Of a stretch of 64,000 nt of DNA, positions 50,406 through 58,931 are shown in pieces (position 1 is the stretch's first letter; every line of letters starts with the position of its first letter). A program made the position numbers and the translations under genes. A model generated the notes under the pieces. That model made no database searches. It had not been told where the DNA came from and saw nothing but the letters and a program-made list of their open reading frames with translations. The stretch lies in the NCBI GenBank assembly GCA_947084935.1, contig CAMTUH010000004.1:62001-126000 (forward strand), in the 5' to 3' direction. The stretch comes from CAMTUH01 sp947084935. GTDB taxonomy: Bacteria; Pseudomonadota; Gammaproteobacteria; Coxiellales; Coxiellaceae.

Positions 50406-52403
50406 ATGATAAAGACTTTACTGATCGCAAACCGCGGTGAAATCGCTTGCCGCGTTATCAAAACAGCCAAACGTATGGGTATTCGTACGATTGCGGTTTA
50501 CTCTACTGTTGACAAACGTGCGCAACACGTTGAACTTGCCGACGACGCTTATCTCCTGGGCCCTGCTCCTGCTTCACACAGTTATTTAAACCGCGAAAAA
50601 ATTATTGAAATTGCCCACACCGCAAAAGCAAATGCGATTCATCCCGGTTACGGTTTTCTGGCTGAAGACGCTGCTTTCGCTGCCTTGTGCGAAAAAAACT
50701 GCATCATTTTTGTCGGTCCACCCGCCAAAGCCATCGCCGCCATGGGGGATAAACGCGAAGCCAAACGAATCATGGAAAAATCCCGTGTTCCCGTTGTTCC
50801 GGGTTATCAAGGGTCAGATCAGAACGTGAAAACCCTCACGATCGAAGCAAAAAAAATAGGATTACCCGTTCTCATAAAAGCGGCGGCCGGCGGCGGCGGC
50901 AAAGGAATGCGATTAGTCACTGACCTGAAGCAAATTGAAAATGCCTTGCAATCCGCGAAACGCGAAGCCAAGTCCGGCTTTGGTGACGATACGATTTTTT
51001 TAGAAAAATACATCGAACCCGCACGACACGTGGAAGTCCAAATTTTTATGGATCAACAAGGCCACGGCGTTTATTTACTCGATCGCGACTGTTCCATTCA
51101 GCGTCGTCATCAAAAAATTATTGAAGAGGCGCCAGCACCCCATTTAAAACCAGCCACTCGAAAAAAAATGGGTGAAACCGCCGTTGAAGCCGCAAAAACC
51201 ATTGGTTACGTCGGCGCTGGCACGATTGAGTTTTTAGTCGACGATAAAGAAAGTTTTTATTTTATGGAAATGAATACACGCCTGCAGGTCGAACATCCCG
51301 TCACGGAAATGATTACCGGGCTCGATTTAGTGGAATGGCAAATTCGAATGGCGAATGGCGAGTCTTTGCCGCTCACACAAAAAGAAATTAGATCGAATGG
51401 ACACGCTTTTGAAGCGCGCCTCTGTGCTGAAAATCCTGAGAATAACTTCGCACCTTCCATCGGAAAACTGCGCTATTTTCATGTACCCAAAAATAGTGAA
51501 TCGGTTCGCATCGATTCAGGCGTTCGCGCCAACGATAGTGTCACTCCCTATTATGACCCCCTGATCGCAAAACTTATTACTTGGAATACTGACCGAGCTT
51601 CGGCACTGAAAACCTTGTCCGATGCTTTGGAAAATACATTCATCGTCGGCGTTGACACGAACGTATCGTTTCTTCACCGTATTTGCAGCAATCCTGCTTT
51701 TCAGCAAGAAGAAATTCACACGCATTTTATCGAAGAACACGCTAAGAACTTATTTCTCACCGAAAAGAAACTGCCCAATGAAATTGCCGCTTTTGCGGCC
51801 GTCGCAAAATGGCATCAACAACAAATTCTCAGTAAATATTACGCCCAGCAATCCGAGGATAATTATTCTCCCTGGTTTACGCACGATGCGTGGCAATCTT
51901 TCAAAGAAACGACTCAAATCACACGTCTTTGGCACGACGATACAGCCATTACGCTTTACCTTTCACACGAAAATGAATTGTTCCACATTACCGACGGACA
52001 TGAGTTTTCAGTTGAGATTAAAGCTAAATGGAAAAATGAACACGCGTTCGAAGTCTTAGATAATGCACCCGTATCAGCATACTTCACCGATAACCAACTC
52101 CACCTCTTTCATTGCGGCGAGCATTATCTTTTTTTCCTGCAGAACCCGCACGCTGCAACACTCGCGGAATCCACGACGGAAAGTCGATTTATTTCTCCAA
52201 TGCCAGGAACGGTTATTGAAATTCTCGTGAAAGCAGGACAATCGGTGAAAAAAGGCGACCGCTTGTTGATTTTAGAAGCCATGAAAATGGAGCACACCAT
52301 CGAAGCTCACGCCGATGGCGTGATTAAATCCATCCCGCATAAAGCGGGTGATCTCATTCAAGAAGGCGTTGAGTTGATCGAATTCGAATCGTCATCCAGT
52401 TAA
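50406..52403 (+). CDS. mccA: 3-methylcrotonyl-CoA carboxylase, biotin-carrying (alpha) subunit
   Basis: Biotin carboxylase plus biotin carrier, 665 residues from the ATG after AAGGAG. MIKTLLIANRGEIACRVIKTAK, the ATP-grasp site KAAAGGGGKGMRLV, FLEKYIEPARHVEVQIF, NTRLQVEHPVTE and the biotin lysine (Lys627 in EAMKMEH) are all present; residues about 460-590 form the BT linker. With mccB and isovaleryl-CoA dehydrogenase it gives the first steps of leucine breakdown. Methylglutaconyl-CoA hydratase and HMG-CoA lyase, normally in such clusters, are not in this operon. Confidence 0.94.
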   Translation: MIKTLLIANRGEIACRVIKTAKRMGIRTIAVYSTVDKRAQHVELADDAYLLGPAPASHSYLNREKIIEIAHTAKANAIHPGYGFLAEDAAFAALCEKNCIIFVGPPAKAIAAMGDKREAKRIMEKSRVPVVPGYQGSDQNVKTLTIEAKKIGLPVLIKAAAGGGGKGMRLVTDLKQIENALQSAKREAKSGFGDDTIFLEKYIEPARHVEVQIFMDQQGHGVYLLDRDCSIQRRHQKIIEEAPAPHLKPATRKKMGETAVEAAKTIGYVGAGTIEFLVDDKESFYFMEMNTRLQVEHPVTEMITGLDLVEWQIRMANGESLPLTQKEIRSNGHAFEARLCAENPENNFAPSIGKLRYFHVPKNSESVRIDSGVRANDSVTPYYDPLIAKLITWNTDRASALKTLSDALENTFIVGVDTNVSFLHRICSNPAFQQEEIHTHFIEEHAKNLFLTEKKLPNEIAAFAAVAKWHQQQILSKYYAQQSEDNYSPWFTHDAWQSFKETTQITRLWHDDTAITLYLSHENELFHITDGHEFSVEIKAKWKNEHAFEVLDNAPVSAYFTDNQLHLFHCGEHYLFFLQNPHAATLAESTTESRFISPMPGTVIEILVKAGQSVKKGDRLLILEAMKMEHTIEAHADGVIKSIPHKAGDLIQEGVELIEFESSSS

Positions 52404-52410
52404 GTCATTT

Positions 52411-52683
52411 TTACCAATGACGGCAATACTTGAAGTAACAATTCGCGGGTTTTTCGCTGAAACGATGGCAGCGAGAAAAAGCATGTGTTTTTGCACGGAA
52501 TGGTGTGTGCGAGGTAGCGATCCACACTCCCTCAACCACGCGGTTTTTTACGTAACACGTGTACCATCCTTGATACGGCGGTGGCGTCGAGCGTATGTTT
52601 TTTTCATGCGGACTGCAACCGAATAAGAACAATAGAGGTAATAATACGATTGCTGCCAACACGGATTTAAAACATTGCTTCAT
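52411..52683 (-). CDS. Small lipoprotein with four-Cys motif
   Basis: Starts at MKQCFKSVLAAIVLL; a longer in-frame reading has no support. The lipobox LFGC near residue 21 predicts a lipid-anchored protein of 90 residues before processing. The mature part is basic and has four Cys in the pattern C-x28-C-x9-C-x4-C (YTCYVKNRV, SRCHRF, NCYFKYC). The gene at 52710 encodes the same pattern (C-x29-C-x9-C-x4-C), so the two are tandem paralogues. They lie on the minus strand behind the mccA end. Function unknown; two disulfides are likely. Confidence 0.75.
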   Translation of the reverse strand: MKQCFKSVLAAIVLLPLLFLFGCSPHEKNIRSTPPPYQGWYTCYVKNRVVEGVWIATSHTPFRAKTHAFSRCHRFSEKPANCYFKYCRHW

Positions 52684-52709
52684 ACCACCGCCCTGAAGTT
52701 CAAAAAAAA

Positions 52710-52991
52710 TTATTCGCCCACGCAGTGAGTAATTTGGCAACCATCAGGATGTGCACTATGCGCTCTGCACTTGCCCAACGCATTAGAGCGTGCATAGCTT
52801 TCTCGTGTCGCCCAACCAACCGCCGTGTGCCCGCCGGACTGTGTATTCACGGCCGTGCATTTGTAGTTAGACCAAGAACCGGAAGATTCCGAGTAAACGC
52901 CGTGGGTACCGCCACAACCCGTTAACAGGGTGGCCGCCGCTGCTGAAATTAAAAGAGTTCGTAGTGAATTCCTTGTCATAATCGTGGTCAT
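52710..52991 (-). CDS. Small lipoprotein, paralogue with four-Cys motif
   Basis: A 93-residue protein with ribosome-binding site GGAG seven bases before the first ATG (a second ATG four codons later is possible). Lipobox LLTGC predicts lipidation at the Cys following MTRNSLRTLLISAAAAT. The mature part, Ser/Gly/His-rich, has YKCTAVN, GKCRAH, GCQITHC in the spacing C-x29-C-x9-C-x4-C, as in the neighbour downstream. GWATRESYARSNALGKC resembles the A-x-x-x-A-L-x-x-C block of DUF4189-like periplasmic domains, a weak hint. Confidence 0.77.
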   Translation of the reverse strand: MTTIMTRNSLRTLLISAAAATLLTGCGGTHGVYSESSGSWSNYKCTAVNTQSGGHTAVGWATRESYARSNALGKCRAHSAHPDGCQITHCVGE

Positions 52992-53245
52992 AATCGTGCT
53001 CCTGGGTTTGCAAGTTAATGATTCTGAAATAGATTAACATGCTTGTGCGCAATAGGGTAGTGGGTTTCCACCACAAACTTGACAAATCTCGCCAGAAACG
53101 ATAAAAAGGCAGTATGTGTCAAAAAATAATCAATTCCTGCCATTATCACCTATTTTGGTTTAGCGCCTAAGCGCTAACGTAATCTTTTCTATATTAAATA
53201 AACTTTCTACCCCTTAACATATCACTATCAGGCTGGATTTTGATT

Positions 53246-54319
53246 ATGAAAAAGACCGACAATATACGTATTAAAGAACTGAGGGCGCTTATTTTACCCG
53301 CCCTTTTACTCGAAGAACTGCCTTTAACTGAAAAAATCGCGGGTGTCGTCTATCAGGCTCGAGAAGAAGCCAAAGCCATTATCCACGGCCGTGATGACCG
53401 CCTCTTAGTAATCGTCGGCCCCTGCTCCATTCACGACCCCGTCGCCGCCATGGAATACGCAAATCAGCTAAAACAATTTGCCGATCAATACGCAGAAGGG
53501 CTCTGCCTCGTCATGCGGGTCTATTTTGAAAAGCCCCGCACCACCGTGGGTTGGAAGGGCTTGATCAACGATCCTCACCTCGATAGCCGCTTTGACATCA
53601 ACCAGGGGCTACGCATCGCTCGCCGCTTATTGCTGGACATCAACCACATCGGAATACCCACCGGCAGTGAATTTCTCGATACCATCATTCCGCAATATTT
53701 ATCAGATCTCACCACCTGGTCAGCCATCGGCGCAAGAACTACTGAAAGCCAGATTCATCGAGAACTGGCCTCCGGCCTCTCTATGCCAGTGGGGTTTAAA
53801 AACGGAACTTCGGGAAACGTTCAAATTGCCGTTGACGCCGTACTCGCCGCAAAACATTCGCACCATTTTCTCGGCGTGTCTAAAGAAGGTATTGCATCGA
53901 TTCTTGGAACCCAGGGAAACGAAGACTGTCACGTGATTTTGCGGGGTGGCGCCCATCGAACCAATTACGACGCGGAATCCATTGCGGACGCCGTCGCTCG
54001 ATTAAAAAAAGCCAAATTACCACCTCGCGTCATGGTGGATTGCAGCCACGGTAATAGCAGCAAAGATCATCGCAATCAAATTAAAGTGGTTGAATCTCTG
54101 TGCCAACAAATAGGCGAAGGCTCAACCTCTATTTTCGGGGTAATGATTGAGAGCAATTTAGTAGCCGGAAAGCAACCACTCGAATTAGGAAAGCCGTTAA
54201 CCTACGGTCAGAGCATTACCGACGGATGTATTTCTCTGAAAGAAACACAAATACTTTTGGGAAAACTCAGTGAAGTTGTAAAACAACGACGACGGGGTCT
54301 CGCTAAGCATGGAACTTAA
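53246..54319 (+). CDS. 3-deoxy-7-phosphoheptulonate (DAHP) synthase, class I
   Basis: Joins phosphoenolpyruvate and erythrose-4-phosphate, first step of the shikimate pathway. 357 residues from the ATG (a TTG two codons earlier is the alternative). VGPCSIHDPVAAMEYA, RVYFEKPRTTVGWKGLINDPHLDSRFDINQGL, IGARTTESQIHRELASGLSMPVGFKNGTSG and MVDCSHGNSSKDHRNQ are the class I AroF/G/H blocks. Which feedback inhibitor applies cannot be read. It heads the Phe/Tyr cluster and has a dyad TTAGCGC-N4-GCGCTAA 69 bases before its start. Confidence 0.93.
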   Translation: MKKTDNIRIKELRALILPALLLEELPLTEKIAGVVYQAREEAKAIIHGRDDRLLVIVGPCSIHDPVAAMEYANQLKQFADQYAEGLCLVMRVYFEKPRTTVGWKGLINDPHLDSRFDINQGLRIARRLLLDINHIGIPTGSEFLDTIIPQYLSDLTTWSAIGARTTESQIHRELASGLSMPVGFKNGTSGNVQIAVDAVLAAKHSHHFLGVSKEGIASILGTQGNEDCHVILRGGAHRTNYDAESIADAVARLKKAKLPPRVMVDCSHGNSSKDHRNQIKVVESLCQQIGEGSTSIFGVMIESNLVAGKQPLELGKPLTYGQSITDGCISLKETQILLGKLSEVVKQRRRGLAKHGT

Positions 54320-54341
54320 TTTCCGAGTTACGAATTAAACT

Positions 54342-54423
54342 GTAGCCTGGATGAAGCCCCGCTTTGCGGGGCGTAATCCAGGAATTCCTGGGTTTCGCCC
54401 GAAGCTGGCTCCACCCAGGCTAC
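54342..54423. repeat. Complete GTAGCC-type repeat between DAHP synthase and chorismate mutase
   Basis: Begins GTAGCCTGGATGAAGCCCCG, has a stem CCCCGC...GCGGGG, a middle AATCCAGGAATTCC and ends GCTCCACCCAGGCTAC, the inverse of the beginning. This is the clearest whole unit in the window and is the same type as those at 23949 and 40717. It separates the shikimate gene from the split Phe genes. Confidence 0.75.
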
Positions 54424-54443
54424 TAATTTGAGAGCTAAAAAAC

Positions 54444-54734
54444 ATGAGCAAATTAGAAATTTTACGCAAAAAAATCGATGAAATCGATTACCGTATTCAC
54501 GATTTATTAAACGAGCGCGCGAAATATGCGCTTGAAATAGCGAAAGTGAAGATGGATAACGACGGTAACTCGGTTGAATTTTATCGACCCGAACGAGAAG
54601 CACAAATTCTCAAACAAATCACCACCCACAACAAAGGGCCATTAGCTCCCACTGCCGTAGCTAATATTTTCCGTGCCATCATGACCGCCTGCCGTCAGTT
54701 ACAAATAGATTCACATTCCGAAAAAAAGTTATGA
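54444..54734 (+). CDS. Chorismate mutase (AroQ type)
   Basis: A 96-residue all-helical enzyme converting chorismate to prephenate. KLEILRKKIDEIDYRIHDLLNERAKYALEIAKVK is the AroQ active-site helix, followed by FYRPEREAQILKQI and the last helix with ACRQLQ. In most enterobacteria it is fused to prephenate dehydratase (P-protein); here it ends with a stop codon that overlaps the dehydratase start as ATGA, so two separate chains are made. The ATG follows no strong ribosome site (GAGAGC thirteen bases upstream). Confidence 0.9.
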   Translation: MSKLEILRKKIDEIDYRIHDLLNERAKYALEIAKVKMDNDGNSVEFYRPEREAQILKQITTHNKGPLAPTAVANIFRAIMTACRQLQIDSHSEKKL

Positions 54735-55312
54735 TCAAAATTGGTATTCAAGGTATAAAGGGCAGTTTTTCCGAAGTAGCGGCAATACGGTTTGTGGAAA
54801 AACATAAAATTAATGATTATCAGCTAGAATACCTAATCAATTCTGAAAATGTACTGGGGGCTCTTGAAAATAACACAACCGATATCGGCATATTTGCAAT
54901 CGAAAATGCCATCGGTGGTATCGTTTTAGAAAGTATTTATGCATTAGCCAAATACCGATGTGCCATTATTGATATATTTCACATCCCCATCAGCCAAAGT
55001 CTGCTGGCTCTTCCTGGTATTTCAGCTGAACGAATTACTGAAATTCATTCCCACCAACAAGCACTTCGTCAGTGTCGTGATTATTTATCGAAACATTTCA
55101 AAGGCATCCCTTTAATAGAAGAAAGTGATACAGCTTATTCGGCACAACGCTTGCGAAACGGTGAAATTTCAAAAACCTCAGCAGTTATCTCCAACAAAGT
55201 TTGTGCACAATTGTATGACTTGCAACTATTGCGCGAAGATATCCAAGATTCAAAAGACAATGAAACGCTATTCCTTGGAGTAAAATCTTATGAATCAATC
55301 CATGAAAAATAG
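54731..55312 (+). CDS. Prephenate dehydratase, no ACT regulatory domain
   Basis: Turns prephenate into phenylpyruvate. The 193-residue chain begins IKIGIQGIKGSFSEVAAIRF and holds FAIENAIGGIVLES, EIHSHQQALRQCRDYL and IEESDTAYSAQRL, all family landmarks; it stops shortly after the end of the catalytic domain. The usual C-terminal ACT domain for feedback by Phe is absent, and the motif normally TRF reads NETLFLG. The Thr is kept, the Arg replaced by Leu. Overlaps chorismate mutase by four and tyrA by 23 bases, so all three are coupled. Confidence 0.85.
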   Translation: MIKIGIQGIKGSFSEVAAIRFVEKHKINDYQLEYLINSENVLGALENNTTDIGIFAIENAIGGIVLESIYALAKYRCAIIDIFHIPISQSLLALPGISAERITEIHSHQQALRQCRDYLSKHFKGIPLIEESDTAYSAQRLRNGEISKTSAVISNKVCAQLYDLQLLREDIQDSKDNETLFLGVKSYESIHEK

Positions 55313-56015
55313 AGTTGGAATTATCGGTTACGGTCGATTTGGAAAAGTCCTGAACGAACTCTTAAAAAAAGAATTTGAAATAAAAATTTACGATGAAAAA
55401 ATAAAAAAAGACCCTCTGGAATTGGTTTTATCAGCTAACGATATTTTCATAGCTGTCCCTATTCGTGATTTTGAAGCAGTGATCAAAACACTGGCTCCTA
55501 AAATTCATAAAAATACAACCGTAATTGACGTGTGCTCCGTTAAGCTACATCCCGTTCGTGTGATGGAAAAATATCTATCGGCAACTACTGGCATTATCGC
55601 CACACATCCTTTATTTGGCCCCGACTCCATTCATGAGAAAAATCACTTAAAAATAATGATGCATGACGTACGCGATACCCAGGGTCGATATGCCTTTTGG
55701 AAAAATTTCTTTTTTAAAAAAGATTTTTCTATTATCGAAATGACGCCCGATGAACACGACCGCAACGCCGCTCAGTCACAAACCCTGACGCATTTCATCG
55801 GTCGCAGCCTTCAGAAAATAAACGCAAAATCGACACCCATCGACACGCTGGGCTTCGAAAAATTGCTCTCCGTCATGGCACAAACGTGTAACGACAGCAC
55901 CGAGTTATTCGAGGACATGCTGACTTACAACCCTTACAGCGCCAAAACCATCGCGGCCTTTGTTGAGGAGGTTTGTAGCCTCGGTGAGCCCAGCGAACCG
56001 AGGGATTACAAGTAG
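55290..56015 (+). CDS. tyrA: Prephenate (or arogenate) dehydrogenase
   Basis: NAD(P)-dependent oxidative decarboxylase toward tyrosine. 241 residues: NAD motif VGIIGYGRFGKVLNELL, IAVPIRDFEAVI, IDVCSVKLHPVRVM, THPLFGPDS (catalytic His) and the QSQTLTHFIGRSL helix. Short for the family. It starts after GGAG inside the dehydratase gene. The last 13 codons (CSLGEPSEPRDYK) lie in the left arm and loop of a perfect inverted repeat, so the present C-terminus comes from a repeat insertion. No ACT domain. Confidence 0.88.
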   Translation: MNQSMKNRVGIIGYGRFGKVLNELLKKEFEIKIYDEKIKKDPLELVLSANDIFIAVPIRDFEAVIKTLAPKIHKNTTVIDVCSVKLHPVRVMEKYLSATTGIIATHPLFGPDSIHEKNHLKIMMHDVRDTQGRYAFWKNFFFKKDFSIIEMTPDEHDRNAAQSQTLTHFIGRSLQKINAKSTPIDTLGFEKLLSVMAQTCNDSTELFEDMLTYNPYSAKTIAAFVEEVCSLGEPSEPRDYK

Positions 56016-56047
56016 TTCCTCGGTTCGCTGGGCTCACCGAGGCTACA
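55974..56047. repeat. Perfect inverted repeat (30-bp arms) at the end of tyrA
   Basis: Arms 55974-56003 and 56018-56047 are exact inverses (outer ends TGTAGCCTCGGTGAGCCCAG and its inverse), with a 14-base loop that holds the tyrA stop codon. The outer motif resembles the GTAGCC-type repeats elsewhere. The strong hairpin may also work as a transcript-stabilising end. Confidence 0.85.
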
Positions 56048-56097
56048 GCCTAACCTAACTCGCTTCTGCGCCACCTTAATGGTATATTATTTGCGCT

Positions 56098-56859
56098 ATG
56101 AGTGAGAGAGCCCCCATTTACGACTTATCGACCCATGCCAAGATACTCATCAATGAGTGGAAAACCCTGCATGAGCTGCTCACGGAGAGCATCGCCTCCG
56201 CTAAAGCAAAAACGGAAGCCCACGAATCTAAACTGAACTCACCTTTACTAAGCGACACTCAAATTAATGATGCTTTGCTGGGACCGCTGCATGATTTTTT
56301 TAAACAAAAACTTTCGGCTTACGCTGCCGTTTCGCGCATTCGTTTGCAACTCACGGCGGCGACCGACGAAGCAATGAAAAATCGATCGCCCAAAGCACTT
56401 CCAAAAAACTTAGAAAAAATAACTCCTGCTGAGTTGGATAAAATACAAAATAGTCTCAATGAACTGACTCAGAAACATTTTGCAGAGTGGAAAGCACATC
56501 TCAAAGAATGGAATCAGCAACTTTTACTGGCGCTTACTGCCAACCACATCGCTTTATCTGAAATCGAAATTAAAGAATTTAACGATCGAGAACCGCTTTC
56601 AGAACTATTCAATCGTTTTGTTGATTTACACCTCGAAACGCCAACCTGGGAAGCCGTAACGGCTGAGCGCTATTTACAGCTTAAAACACACTTGGCTATT
56701 CACAGTTATTTAAGTCGAAATCACCAACCACACGACACTACAGAAATAAATAAAATACTAAAAAAATTAAAAAAAGACTTTGCTCAGATCGCGAAAGAAG
56801 AAAAGCAATTCATCGAAAATCAAAAAAAAGAAACCCAACCACTTATCGCTTCGCTGTAG
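56098..56859 (+). CDS. Helical, charged protein of unknown function
   Basis: A 253-residue soluble protein, Lys/Glu/Leu/Ala-rich, largely helical with likely coiled-coil (EIKEFNDREPLSELFNRFVD, KKLKKDFAQIAKEEKQF). No signal peptide, no known motif. There is no clear ribosome-binding site; a TATATT ends some ten bases before the ATG, so a leaderless transcript is possible. The end overlaps the convergent exporter gene by 17 bases. A role as secreted effector is conceivable in this organism but not supported by sequence features. Confidence 0.7.
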   Translation: MSERAPIYDLSTHAKILINEWKTLHELLTESIASAKAKTEAHESKLNSPLLSDTQINDALLGPLHDFFKQKLSAYAAVSRIRLQLTAATDEAMKNRSPKALPKNLEKITPAELDKIQNSLNELTQKHFAEWKAHLKEWNQQLLLALTANHIALSEIEIKEFNDREPLSELFNRFVDLHLETPTWEAVTAERYLQLKTHLAIHSYLSRNHQPHDTTEINKILKKLKKDFAQIAKEEKQFIENQKKETQPLIASL

Positions 56860-58024
56860 CTCCATCAAAGCGAAAAAACACCAAAAATCCAACCGTATTC
56901 ACCAACAACAGCATCCCAATCAGCGGAATTAAAGAATCATTGTGAACCAACGCCATAATGCCAGAAAAAATGGCCGAGAAGCCAACCATGCTGAAGCCCA
57001 ACAGAGCGGCCGCCGCTCCTTTACGAGTTTTAAATACCGACATTGCTAACGTATTTACGGGCGGCGATATAGCTCCCGATCCAGCAATTACGATCATCAT
57101 GGGCATGATAACTGTCAAGGTCGTTAAACCAGCCACAAAATCAAACACAACCATCAACAACAAACCCAAGATGCTTATCATCATGGCAATAAAAATCATT
57201 GTCCGAAGAGAAACGACCTTCAATACATGCTTAGAAACATAGGCGCCGAGCATATAGCTTACAACGGTAAAAAGCATAAACCCGCCGTAATATTCTTTCG
57301 AATAATGCAGGTGAGTAATAAAAATAAAAGGTGCTGCGGTGTAATAGCCCAACTGCAGCCCATAATAAAGCCCATACAAAATCAGAGAGCTGGTGAATTG
57401 TCGACTCTGAAAACACGAGCGATAGACACGGAGCGATTTAAGCGGAGTTAATTCTCGATCTAATTCTAAATTCGACTCGTGTAGCCGCATTAAAGCAAAC
57501 ACCCACAGCGCTATTCCATAGATGACCAAAAAATAAAAAATACTGTGCCACGTCAGCCACATGCTTAGCCAACCTCCAATGATCGGCGCCACTGCAGGCA
57601 TAATTCCAACGATGACGGCAGACATCGCAATCACGTGGGTAATTTCTTTCTTATTAAAGCTATCCATAATAATTGAGCGCGCCACCACGGGCCCGCATCC
57701 CATTCCAACCGCTTCGATAAAACGTGCCGCAAGAAACATTTCGATGTTAATGGATAATGCAGCCATCAAAGCACCAAATATGGTGATCGTAAATCCCGCC
57801 AACAGCATTTTCCTTCGTCCGTGCTTATCGGATAACGGTCCCCAAATTAATTGGGTTGCCGCAAATCCGAATAAAAAAACCGTCACGGATAATTTGATTG
57901 CCGTGTGTGAAGTGTCAAACAGTTGAAACAACTGCGGCAAAACCGGCATGGGCATATTGGCCGATAACCAACCGTAAATAAATAGAATGTAAATAAAATA
58001 GTGCAATCCACGCCGACTAACCAT
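56843..58024 (-). CDS. MFS drug exporter, Bcr/CflA type
   Basis: A 393-residue transporter with 12 membrane segments. LMPMPVLPQLFQLFDTS-like opening, the Bcr-type motif A WGPLSDKHGRRKMLLAG in the 2-3 loop, and motif C-like GCGPVVARSIIMD are in place; the sixth to seventh loop is short. Family members export bicyclomycin, chloramphenicol or other small compounds. The ATG is two bases after the rlmB stop, with GTG one codon before it also possible. Expression is likely coupled to rlmB. Confidence 0.9.
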   Translation of the reverse strand: MVSRRGLHYFIYILFIYGWLSANMPMPVLPQLFQLFDTSHTAIKLSVTVFLFGFAATQLIWGPLSDKHGRRKMLLAGFTITIFGALMAALSINIEMFLAARFIEAVGMGCGPVVARSIIMDSFNKKEITHVIAMSAVIVGIMPAVAPIIGGWLSMWLTWHSIFYFLVIYGIALWVFALMRLHESNLELDRELTPLKSLRVYRSCFQSRQFTSSLILYGLYYGLQLGYYTAAPFIFITHLHYSKEYYGGFMLFTVVSYMLGAYVSKHVLKVVSLRTMIFIAMMISILGLLLMVVFDFVAGLTTLTVIMPMMIVIAGSGAISPPVNTLAMSVFKTRKGAAAALLGFSMVGFSAIFSGIMALVHNDSLIPLIGMLLLVNTVGFLVFFRFDGATAKR

Positions 58025-58027
58025 CAC

Positions 58028-58777
58028 TCACTCCAGCAGCCGCTGTCGTTGTATTTCATAAAGACAAATACCCGTAGAAACCGACACGTTGATGCTCTCC
58101 ACCGCTCCTTCCATCGGAATCGACGCCAAAAAATCGCAGTGTTCTTTCGTCAGGCGGCGCATGCCCGATCCTTCACCACCGAGCACAATCGCAATATTTC
58201 CCGTTAAATCAATATCGCGAATCGGCGTTGGCGCATCCGCTTCCATGCCCACGATCCAAACGCCATTCTCTTTTAACCATCGGAGCGTACGAACCAAGTT
58301 GGTCACGGGAATAAAGGGAGTGATTTCTGCCGCTCCAGAAGCCGCTTTTCGTGCAACGGGTGTGAGGCCCACGGCACGATCTTTTGGCGCAATCACCGCC
58401 TGAACGCCAAACGCGTTTGCACTCCGAAGACAGGCGCCTAAATTGTGTGGATCTTGCACGCCATCCAAAATTAAAAGCAAGATCGGTGTCGTGCGGCCTT
58501 GAACTAAATCTTTTAGCGCCGCTTCATCAAAACCCGAAAAACTTTTGCACTGAGCAATCACCCCTTGATGCACGCGCTGTTGTCCCAGCAAATGATCCAA
58601 GTCCTGTTGTGTCACACGCTCAACTGAAATTCCTGCACCTTTAGCTTGTTGAAGCATCGATTCCAGCCGCTCGTCTTCGCGTTTTTGCAGTACATAAATT
58701 TTCTCAATCTGATGGGGTTGAGCATTCAATAATGCTTTCACGGAATGTATGCCGAATACAAAACTTGAAGTGGTCAT
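58028..58777 (-). CDS. rlmB: 23S rRNA 2'-O-ribose methyltransferase RlmB
   Basis: SPOUT-type enzyme methylating G2251 in 23S rRNA (E. coli numbering). 249 residues: N-terminal L30e-like domain FVFGIHSVKALLNAQP, then the knot motifs LLILDGVQDPHNLGACLRSANAFG, IVLGGEGSGMRRLTKEHCD and IPMEGAVESINVSVSTGICLYE. Length and motifs are typical. It heads a minus-strand pair with the exporter gene. A house-keeping gene. Confidence 0.95.
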   Translation of the reverse strand: MTTSSFVFGIHSVKALLNAQPHQIEKIYVLQKREDERLESMLQQAKGAGISVERVTQQDLDHLLGQQRVHQGVIAQCKSFSGFDEAALKDLVQGRTTPILLLILDGVQDPHNLGACLRSANAFGVQAVIAPKDRAVGLTPVARKAASGAAEITPFIPVTNLVRTLRWLKENGVWIVGMEADAPTPIRDIDLTGNIAIVLGGEGSGMRRLTKEHCDFLASIPMEGAVESINVSVSTGICLYEIQRQRLLE

Positions 58778-58931
58778 ATTTTAGTCACACTATTAACCAA
58801 ATTATACTATTCTACTTTTCTATCGATTAAATAGCGACGAGTCGATTTCCCCTTGCACAAAAGTTCGCTTTCGCTAAAAATGGTGTTTGACCCCAAAGTC
58901 AGCCCATACGTGAAAAGAAATAGGAAACCGA

